In this document: positions 56,297-64,000 of the stretch, one piece after another | Numbering within the stretch: position 1 is the first letter of the stretch | Layout: every line of letters starts with the position of its first letter | Assembly: GCF_000423745.1 (NCBI RefSeq) | Contig: NZ_AUIO01000001.1 | Span: 248,001-312,000, forward strand | DNA length: 64,000 nt | Reading direction: 5' to 3' | Source: Streptococcus plurextorum DSM 22810 | Lineage (GTDB): Bacteria > Bacillota > Bacilli > Lactobacillales > Streptococcaceae | Program-made: the position numbers and the translations under genes | The notes under the pieces: model-generated | What the model was told of the DNA's origin: nothing | The model's database searches: none | What the model saw: only the letters and a program-made list of their open reading frames with translations

Positions 56297-57517
56297 TTAT
56301 ATGAGTTCTTGATAATCTTTCCACATCTGCGTCGCACGGATTTGACCAACAATTCCAAATGTAAAGATAGCGATAATAAAACTATTGCTAACCAGCATGG
56401 CTAAGTTGACTGTATCCCTAGGATTATTAAGGGCTAGAATCATGGGAAAACCACTGATAAATAAGGTGTAAAAGGCACCAATCCTAGCTAGAACCTTTAT
56501 TCTTGCAGATAAAAAATCTTGTGTCGGCTTACCTGGGATAACATCTAGAATATAATCCCCATTATTTCGCATGTTTTTAGCAATCTCGTAAGCGTCATAA
56601 TTATAATAAGCAAAACCAATCGATAAGATATATAGCATCAGTAGATACAAGATAACTCCCAAAGGTTTTGTTAAGCCAACATTCTGATACAAAAAGATCA
56701 ATACCGTGTTGTTTGGGTAAAATCTTAATAAAAGCGCTGTGACATAAACTGGAATCGCCATCAAAGACATGCCATACATAAAAGGCATTGCGCCTGCTGG
56801 CATCAGTTTGATGGGAATGTAGCTATGCTTTAGGTAAGAAGAGGTTAGTGAGACACGTTTGATAGGAATACGATACTCTGCCTTGCTACTAATAATAGCT
56901 AGATGAATAATGGCGGAAACCAGAAGCACAAAAACGACCGTAGTCAGAAACAAACGAGACGGTGTAAAAGCTTCTCTTGTAAGATAAGTGGTCAAATTGG
57001 TCACAAAAGCCAGTATCATATTTGTCAAGATAATAATGATCATCCCACCATACCCATACTGACCATTTTGATTTCCTAACCAGTTAAGGATGTAAGTTCC
57101 TGCAATCAACACCGCCACAAGTAACCATTTGACTAAAGCAGCATTGCCCACTATTGAAACATAGCTAGCGGTCAATTGACTAGCGGTAACTGTAGCATAG
57201 GCTTGAATAAGCGCGATAAGAAAACTTAATAGAAATTGCGCCTGATAACTGCGTTTACCTGTTAAGCCTTTGACAAGACCAAATACCGTAACAAAACGCC
57301 ATAAAATCATAGCAGTCATCCAGGGACCCACACCTAGTGAAAAGAGATTCAGCGAACTGATAGACCCTCCAGTCATGACCATAAGGTTCTCTAATAAACT
57401 TCTTCCTTCGAAGCCCTCAAGCACTTTAGCGTTTAGCTCAACCATAGGCAAGGGGATATTTTTCCCAAAGATATATATTGCCATAAAAAAAACAGTCCAT
57501 GTGAGACGCTTCCACAC
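56297..57517 (-). CDS. secY2: Accessory Sec translocon channel SecY2
   Basis: 406 residues from GTG 57515-57517. About ten membrane helices; typical SecY pieces WTVFFMAIYIFGKNIPLPMV, GVGPWMTAMILWRFVTVFGL and LMPAGAMPFMYGMSLMAIPV. Forms the dedicated membrane channel for the SRR adhesin. The frame is open upstream for 15 more codons, reading IDKLFDWVKKHRDFA, which looks like the amphipathic N-terminal helix of SecY proteins but has no ATG, GTG or TTG. So the true start is uncertain. The gene has its own extended -10 promoter at 57569-57574. Heads secY2-asp1-asp2-asp3-secA2-asp4. Confidence 0.93.
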   Translation of the reverse strand: MWKRLTWTVFFMAIYIFGKNIPLPMVELNAKVLEGFEGRSLLENLMVMTGGSISSLNLFSLGVGPWMTAMILWRFVTVFGLVKGLTGKRSYQAQFLLSFLIALIQAYATVTASQLTASYVSIVGNAALVKWLLVAVLIAGTYILNWLGNQNGQYGYGGMIIIILTNMILAFVTNLTTYLTREAFTPSRLFLTTVVFVLLVSAIIHLAIISSKAEYRIPIKRVSLTSSYLKHSYIPIKLMPAGAMPFMYGMSLMAIPVYVTALLLRFYPNNTVLIFLYQNVGLTKPLGVILYLLMLYILSIGFAYYNYDAYEIAKNMRNNGDYILDVIPGKPTQDFLSARIKVLARIGAFYTLFISGFPMILALNNPRDTVNLAMLVSNSFIIAIFTFGIVGQIRATQMWKDYQELI

Positions 57518-57568
57518 GGCAAAGTCTCTGTGCTTTTTAACCCAATCAAATAGTTTGTCTATTCTAAT

Positions 57569-57574
57569 ATTATA
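57569..57574 (-). promoter_or_regulatory. Extended -10 promoter of the secY2 operon
   Basis: TGGTATAAT on the minus strand. Transcription would begin at about 57562, which is the A of an in-frame ATA codon 15 codons before the GTG of secY2. Confidence 0.6.
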
Positions 57575-57708
57575 CCATAAATGCTAGGTTTTAGCTGATT
57601 TAATAGCAGGGTTCATTTGGGGGCATTGCATCCGCATCACTTCTTTTAAATTCATTCACTGCTTCTGATTGTTAAAGTTGATTGTCCTGGTCACCGATAA
57701 TAACAATC

Positions 57709-57738
57709 AAAGCCCTTGCTGGTCATAACAAGGGCTTT
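57709..57738 (-). terminator. Terminator after the SRR adhesin gene
   Basis: Stem AAAGCCCTTG/CAAGGGCTTT (57709-57718 with 57729-57738), ten-base loop. The T tail is short, so some read-through into the secY2 operon is possible. 57575-57708 holds nothing else I can name. Confidence 0.65.
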
Positions 57739-57767
57739 AATCGTTTTTAATGCTGTCATCTTCTATT

Positions 57768-60700
57768 CTACTCTTGGTCCTTTTTGCGCTTTTTGGCAAA
57801 TAATGCTGTTCCAAAGAGCATACTAAGGCCAGCTAATAGTCCTCTGTTCTCTGATTCACCAGTATTTGGTAAAAGTCCTGAAGCACTAGTAGCTGTTTGA
57901 CTGCTAAAAATTGCTGTGTGCGATTGCCCATCATGAATCGAAGTAGATTCTGAAAGGGACTCGGAAAGGGATTCACTAATGAACTCTGAAACCGACTCAG
58001 AGAGGAATTCACTTAACGATTCCTGGAGTGAACCTTTAGGAACTTCAGAATAGTTTGGAATCATACTATAAGAATGTGATTCTGACACAGATTCACTTAC
58101 TGACTCGGAAAGGGATTCGGAGATGGACTCTGACACTGATTCAGAGATGGATTCAGAGACGGATTCGCTTACCGACTCAGAAATTGACTCAGAGACGGAT
58201 TCGCTTACCGATTCTGAAATGGACTCTGAAACGGATTCACTAATCGATTCTGAAATGGATTCAGAGATTGACTCGCTGATTGACTCAGAAATAGATTCAG
58301 AAACAGACTCACTAATCGACTCGGAAACGGATTCGCTAACTGATTCTGAAATCGATTCTGACACTGATTCGGATACTGATTCCGAAATGGACTCAGAAAC
58401 TGACTCGCTAACGGACTCAGAAACGGATTCTGACACTGATTCACTGACTGACTCTGAAATAGACTCAGATACAGATTCGCTAATCGATTCTGAAATAGAC
58501 TCTGAGACTGACTCGCTGATTGATTCTGAAATGGACTCAGAAACTGACTCGCTAACGGACTCAGAAACGGATTCTGACACTGATTCGCTGACTGACTCAG
58601 AAAGGGATTCTGACACTGATTCACTGACCGATTCGGAAATAGATTCGGATACCGATTCGCTGACTGATTCTGAAATAGACTCAGATACCGATTCGCTGAC
58701 TGATTCTGAAACAGACTCAGATACCGATTCGCTGACTGACTCTGAAATGGACTCGGAGACGGATTCACTGACTGACTCAGAAATAGATTCAGACACTGAC
58801 TCACTGACCGATTCGGAAATGGACTCTGAGACGGATTCGCTGATTGATTCTGAAATGGATTCGGATACAGATTCGCTGACTGACTCAGAGATGGATTCAG
58901 ACACTGATTCACTCACTGATTCGGAGATTGACTCAGAGACAGATTCGCTGATTGACTCGGAAATGGATTCTGAGACAGACTCACTTACCGATTCGGAAAT
59001 GGACTCAGATACTGACTCGCTAACTGACTCGGAAATGGATTCTGAAACTGATTCACTTACCGATTCTGAAATTGACTCAGACACTGACTCGCTAACCGAC
59101 TCGGAAATAGATTCAGAAACAGATTCGCTGACCGACTCGGAAATAGATTCTGAAACAGATTCACTGACTGATTCTGACACAGACTCACTTACCGATTCGG
59201 AAATGGACTCAGATACTGACTCGCTGACCGACTCGGAGATAGATTCCGATACGGATTCGCTAACAGATTCGAAGATAGATTCAGATACAGATTCGCTGAT
59301 TGATTCTGAAATGGATTCTGATACTGATTCACTTACTGACTCAGAGATCGATTCAGAAACAGACTCACTAATCGACTCGGAAACGGATTCGCTAACTGAT
59401 TCTGAAATCGATTCTGACACTGATTCGGATACTGATTCCGAAATGGACTCAGAAACTGACTCGCTAACGGACTCAGAAACGGATTCTGACACTGATTCAC
59501 TGACTGACTCTGAAATAGACTCAGATACAGATTCGCTAATCGATTCTGAAATAGACTCTGAGACTGACTCGCTGATTGATTCTGAAATGGACTCAGAAAC
59601 TGACTCGCTAACGGACTCAGAAACGGATTCTGACACTGATTCGCTGACTGACTCAGAAAGGGATTCTGACACTGACTCGCTGACCGATTCGGAAATGGAC
59701 TCGGAGACGGATTCACTTACTGATTCTGAGATAGATTCTGAGACGGATTCGGAGACAGACTCGCTGACTGATTCTGAGATGGATTCGCTAAGCGATTCTG
59801 AATTGGACTCAGACATTGATTCACTAATCGATTCGGAAAAAGATTCTGAGGTAGACTCACTCACTGATTCTGAGATGGACTCGGACATTGATTCACTGAT
59901 CGATTCGGAAATGGATTCAGAGGCAGACCCACTCACCGATTCTGAGGTGGACTCGGACATCGATTCACTGATTGATTCTGAAAAAGATTCTGAGGTAGAT
60001 TCACTCACTGATTCTGAGATGGACTCTGAGACAGATTCGCTAATCGACTCGGAGATTGATTCAGATACGGACTCGCTAATGGATTCTGAGATAGATTCAC
60101 TAATCGACTCAGAAATAGATTCTGAAACGGATTCACTTACCGATTCTGAAATGGACTCAGAGACAGACTCGCTGACAGATTCGGAGATGGATTCGGAAAC
60201 GGATTCGCTGACAGATTCAGAGATGGACTCAGACACGGATTCGCTAACCGACTCGGAGACGGATTCGCTAATCGACTCTGAGATTGATTCTGATACAGAT
60301 TCGCTGACAGATTCGGAAATGGATTCGCTCACTGACTCTGAAATAGACTCAGAGACCGATTCACTGATCGACTCGGAAATGGATTCTGACACTGATTCGC
60401 TAACAGACTCAGAAATGGATTCTGAAACTGACTCGCTGACGGATTCTGAGATTGATTCTGATACAGACTCGCTAACTGACTCTGAGATGGATTCAGATAC
60501 CGATTCACTGACCGACTCGGAAATGGATTCTGAAACTGACTCGCTGACGGATTCACTGACTGACTCTGAAATGGATTCTGACACTGATTCACTCACTGAT
60601 TCGGAGATTGATTCTGATACAGATTCGCTGACCGATTCTGAAATAGACTCTGACACAGATTCGGAGACGGATTCACTTACCGATTCTGAAATGGACTCAG

Positions 60701-63260
60701 AGACAGACTCGCTGACTGATTCGGAAACGGATTCGGAAACGGATTCGCTGACAGATTCAGAGATGGACTCAGACACGGATTCGCTAACCGACTCTGAGAC
60801 GGATTCACTTACTGATTCGGAGATTGATTCAGACACTGACTCGCTGACAGATTCGGAGATTGATTCAGATACAGATTCACTAACAGATTCGGAGATTGAT
60901 TCAGATACAGATTCACTCACTGATTCTGAAATAGATTCAGATACTGACTCGCTGACAGATTCGGAGATTGACTCAGACACTGATTCACTAACTGACTCTG
61001 AAATAGATTCTGAGACGGATTCAATCACCGATTCTGAAATGGACTCGGACATCGATTCACTAATCGATTCGGAAAAAGATTCAGAGGCAGACTCGCTGAC
61101 CGATTCGGAGATTGATTCAGAGACAGATTCGCTAACAGATTCGGAGATTGATTCAGATACAGATTCACTAACTGACTCAGAAATTGACTCTGATACCGAT
61201 TCGCTGACTGACTCAGAGATTGACTCGGACATCGATTCACTGATCGATTCGGAAAAAGATTCAGAGGCAGACTCGCTGACCGATTCTGAAATGGACTCGG
61301 ACATTGATTCACTGATTGATTCAGAAAAAGATTCAGAGACAGACTCACTTATCGACTCTGAGATGGACTCGGACATTGATTCACTGATTGATTCAGAAAA
61401 AGATTCAGAGGCAGACTCACTTACCGATTCAGAGATGGACTCGGACATTGATTCACTGATTGATTCAGAAAAAGATTCAGAGGCAGATTCGCTAAGCGAT
61501 TCTGAGGTGGACTCGGACATTGATTCACTGATCGATTCAGAAAAAGATTCCGAGGTAGATTCACTCACTGATTCTGAGGTGGACTCGGACATCGATTCAC
61601 TGATCGACTCTGAAAAGGATTCGAAGACAGATTCGCTGACGGATTCTGAGACGGACTCACTGATGGATTCAGAAACGGATTCAATCACCGACTGGTAAGT
61701 CGACTCATATACTGATTCACTAAGTGATTCAGAGATCATTTCACTTAAAGACAAGGAGAGAGATTCCGAAATACTCTTATCATAAGTGTAGGTTACTTCT
61801 TGATTACTGGTGTTAACCAGCAGTGTCCCCGTTGCATTACCTGTGATGCTGACGACAACCCCGTCTGACACCGTCACTGGCGCAGTGGTATAGGTTGAGT
61901 AAGTCCACCCAGACTGTACAACATCCTCATGTGCTTGAGAGCCATCTTGATATTTATGGTGAGTCGTTTGAGTAACATAGACAGGCAAGTTATTAATTGC
62001 AAACGTACTTGTGGTTGTACCAATATTCGTGTTGGTGTAGTTCCAAGCCATGGTAACATTCCCAAGACTGCTGCTAACACGAATACGAGGTTCTCCTGAC
62101 AGTGTCCATGATCTTACTGAAAATGTCCCCGCTGCGGTAGTGGTCGTTGTAGGTGTCATCGACAATTGTGAACGTGTCTGTTGACTACCATCTGCTGCAA
62201 AACTGGTCACATAGACATTGTTACTGGTGTCGAGCGAAATCACAAAATAGTTTCCAGCAGTATCGGTTAACACGGCTGATGTATAGTAACCACTCGTTGT
62301 ATCACTCGGTAGACTTCCTGACGGCACATTATCTGTGACACTATACCCTGCATAAGGAGCAGACACAGAGTTTGCCATAACATGACTAAGATTACCATCT
62401 GAATCTGTTTTCAACAATTCCCCTGCAATAGCTGCATTAACAACTTGTAACTTCGTCACTTGAGATTGAAGTTCTTCTGAGTCAGCTGGCGTTCTTAAAA
62501 GCAGTGATTGGGCGATTTCCAGCTCCCTTTGAGCATCTGAAATGGCTTCTGTTAAGACCGTATGGTCACCACTTTTTGACAACTCCTGCTGACCCATGAT
62601 CAGCAATATTTCTGTTTCGGAAATCAATTGCTCTAAGATGACTTCCTGACTTAAACTAACTGCTCCCCCTGATTCAAGGTCACTGGTCAAGCTTGTCTCA
62701 GTCGATAATGTTGCAGTTTCTAATGCAGATGGATTCCCCAAAAGCCAAAGAGAGTGGCTCTCTGACTCAGATTCTGACGTTGACACAGATTCTGACTCAC
62801 TAAGAGACTCTGAGACAGATGTGCTTTCTGATAAGGACGTTGATTCTGATTCTGAAATGGAGACTGACTCCGATACTGACAGACTCTCAGAAATTGAAAG
62901 AGACTCCGATATGGAAACAGAATCTTCCTGATGGTCAACCGCCAAAAAGACCTGATCTTGTTCAGCCAGTGTTAACAGCGTCGTTTCAGATGTATTCTCG
63001 ATATTGTCCGCAAAAACATTTTCCGTTACAGACACTCCTCCTAAAAGAGCTCCCGCTGAAAAAGCCCCTTTAATTAAGTTAGAAGCACGCAAGTGCTTCT
63101 CTTCTAAATCTTGTGAGGTTGTCTTGGATTCTAATGACGAACCAACAGGCCAGCCAATTTGAGAAATCAATGTCTTTACCCAATGTTTACCTGATTTGTG
63201 CATTTTTACCCGCGTACGGCGGATATTCTTTTTAGAGAAAGAGTTTCCTAAGCGTTTCAT
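57768..63260 (-). CDS. Serine-rich repeat glycoprotein adhesin, LPxTG-anchored
   Basis: 1830 residues from ATG 63258-63260, which gives the family start [20 protein letters not shown] and the KxYKxGKxW-type signal ([13 protein letters not shown]); the earlier TTG start lacks support. Layout: long signal to about residue 84 ([10 protein letters not shown]), short SRR1 (about 112-170), binding region (about 170-490) with a helical part ([20 protein letters not shown]) and a beta-rich part ([17 protein letters not shown]), huge SRR2 (about 495-1727) of [12 protein letters not shown] repeats, and the sortase site LPNTG near 1795 with membrane helix and KKRKK tail. Exported by SecA2/SecY2 and normally O-glycosylated on the Ser. 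The binding partner cannot be read from the sequence. Confidence 0.95.
58294..58619 (-). repeat. Copy 1 of a 326-bp exact direct duplication in SRR2
   Basis: Identical base by base to 59350-59675, at an offset of 1056 bases (176 six-base units). The identity in a coding array with many synonymous variants means a recent duplication. Confidence 0.9.
59350..59675 (-). repeat. Copy 2 of the 326-bp exact direct duplication in SRR2
   Basis: Identical to 58294-58619; the first difference to the right is T at 58620 against C at 59676. Confidence 0.9.
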
Positions 63261-63307
63261 TAATTTTGTCTCTCTAGTCTTTTGAAAATAAATCAATTAT
63301 TAGAATT

Positions 63308-63337
63308 ATTGTACCATTTTAAAAATACCCTTGTCAA
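63308..63337 (-). promoter_or_regulatory. Promoter of the SRR adhesin gene
   Basis: -35 TTGACA (63332-63337), spacer of 18, extended -10 TGGTACAAT with hexamer at 63308-63313. The predicted leader is about 41 bases, with AGAGAG before the ATG. Confidence 0.7.
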
Positions 63338-63439
63338 TGTTTTCATCTCATTTCGAATATCATACCAAAACCTCTTGTCAGATACCTAAATGAGTTCTAT
63401 TAAATGTTATCAAGAAAATCGTCTTCAAAATGACAAACC

Positions 63440-63468
63440 TTGAAAAAATCCTATAAAAATGCTACAAT
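63440..63468 (+). promoter_or_regulatory. Promoter of the divergent GT2 gene
   Basis: -35 TTGAAA (63440-63445), spacer of 17, extended -10 TGCTACAAT with hexamer at 63463-63468. Confidence 0.65.
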
Positions 63469-63503
63469 CACGAAAAATAGCGTCCAGTAATTAAGGAGAA
63501 GGT

Positions 63504-64000
63504 ATGAGTGAACTAATTAGCCTTATTGTCCCCGTTTATAATGGGGAAAAGCATCTTGTTCAATGTCTTGAAAGCATTATCCATCAAGATTATTCCAATC
63601 TTGATATTGTCATTATCAATGACGGTTCGATTGATGGCTCTGCTTCTATCATTGAAAGCTACCGCCAAAAAGATGGGCGGATTCGTGTATTACATAAGCA
63701 GAAAAATGAAGGCTTAGGAGCGGCACGTAATTCTGCTCTTGATATGGCTGTGGGAGAGTACCTCCTCTTTGTGGATTGCGATGACTGGATTGACCCAAAC
63801 CATGTCTCAGACCTCTACCATCTGATGCAAAAAACAGGGGCTGATATCAGCATCTGTAATTTTACCAAATACATTCAAGATGAGAATCGCTATGTGCTAC
63901 ATATCAGGGAATCAGACTATTATGAAAGGGTCTTTTCCCCTCAAGAATGGTTTACCTACCAATACGGAAAAGGTCACAATCTCAGTTCCTGTTTTACCGT
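63504..64000 (+). CDS. Family 2 glycosyltransferase, 3' end cut by the window edge
   Basis: 165 codons in the window, open to the right edge. GT-A fold: LISLIVPVYNGEKHLVQCLE, DIVIINDGSIDGSASIIESY, NEGLGAARNSALDMA and the DxD site LLFVDCDDWIDPNH. AAGGAGAAGGT precedes the ATG. It is divergent from the SRR adhesin with promoters about 100 bases apart. By position it is the first of a likely cluster of glycosyltransferases that build the adhesin glycan; the acceptor cannot be told from the sequence. Confidence 0.9.
   Translation, partial: MSELISLIVPVYNGEKHLVQCLESIIHQDYSNLDIVIINDGSIDGSASIIESYRQKDGRIRVLHKQKNEGLGAARNSALDMAVGEYLLFVDCDDWIDPNHVSDLYHLMQKTGADISICNFTKYIQDENRYVLHIRESDYYERVFSPQEWFTYQYGKGHNLSSCFT

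Larger units (their letters stand above)
58082..61740 (-). repeat. SRR2 repeat array of the adhesin
   Basis: About 3.6 kb made of a degenerate six-base period that encodes Ser-Glu-Ser-Val/Ile/Met/Thr units (SESVSESI). Most units carry GANTC, which reads through on both strands and opens a false antisense frame of 1191 codons. The array will recombine and is a risk for misassembly. Confidence 0.97.

Noticed and set aside
58123..61698. Plus-strand open frame of 1191 codons rich in Asp-Ser
   Set aside because: It is the mirror of the SRR2 repeats; the six-base period has no stop on either strand. The adhesin frame has signal peptide, binding region and LPNTG, this one has nothing of the kind and no ribosome site.
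58082..61740. CRISPR-like appearance of the short regular repeats
   Set aside because: There are no unique spacers of constant length; the units code in frame for Ser-Glu repeats.
1..64000. tRNA and rRNA genes
   Set aside because: I looked through the intergenic regions and saw no cloverleaf or rRNA sequence; a dedicated search was not possible.

Overview
The window reads as chromosomal DNA of a streptococcus, with low-to-moderate GC. The evidence is the vicRKX cluster, the ptsHI pair, the xseA-xseB-ispA-tlyA-argR-recN order, the relQ-nadK-rluD-pta run, rex with a cysteine desulfurase and a DUF1831 gene, and above all a serine-rich-repeat (SRR) adhesin with the accessory Sec system (SecY2, Asp1-Asp3, SecA2, Asp4). 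I cannot name the species safely. The class III fructose-bisphosphatase and the truncated GH43 glycosidase argue for a species with broad sugar metabolism.

Layout. 1-980: 3'-truncated GH43 gene. 1138-6385: a membrane protein of unknown role, exoA, and a three-gene surface-carbohydrate cassette (GT2-GtrA fusion, small membrane protein, phosphodiester glycosidase). 6762-12288: fbp, nth, an AlkD-like glycosylase whose mRNA looks leaderless, and ptsI/ptsH. 12393-20463: ypmS, ypmR-like and degV, then the recN-argR-tlyA-ispA-xseB-xseA run, broken between xseB and xseA by a decayed GNAT acetyltransferase. 20594-26625: vicX-vicK-vicR, divergent from a four-gene polar amino acid ABC transporter that has a near-perfect CodY box and a dyad over its -10. 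26705-30499: HD hydrolase, short-chain dehydrogenase and an ABC exporter pair. 30951-33668: a small regulon of a TetR repressor divergent from a 43-residue membrane protein and two alpha/beta hydrolases, one broken by an internal stop. 33669-34140: scar of a lost mobile element (recombinase C-terminus and another gene remnant). 34217-43382: pta, rluD, nadK, relQ, then CYTH, prs, cysteine desulfurase, DUF1831, rex, a glutamine-hydrolase family protein, radC and a PspC protein. 43643-48537: sprT, tex, an alpha/beta hydrolase and a luciferase-like oxidoreductase. 48656-64000: the SRR adhesin/accessory Sec locus.

The SRR locus is the most interesting part. The 1830-residue adhesin has the KxYKxGKxW-type signal, two SRR blocks and an LPNTG anchor. 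Its exporter genes follow it on the same strand. However, gtfA/gtfB, which normally follow secA2 and start O-glycosylation of the repeats, are not there, and asp5 is also not visible. In their place stands a polysaccharide pyruvyl transferase gene with its own promoter, and a GT2 glycosyltransferase gene starts divergently from the adhesin at the right edge. The glycan of this adhesin may therefore be built by genes beyond the window and may carry pyruvate; this is inference.

Other points worth a look: two or three transcripts predicted to start at the first codon (alkD-like, pyruvyl transferase, perhaps secY2), an endonuclease III without its iron-sulfur cysteines, face-to-face overlapping promoters in the TetR regulon, a 326-bp exact duplication inside the adhesin repeats, and two small genes (43 and 55 residues) that are easy to miss.
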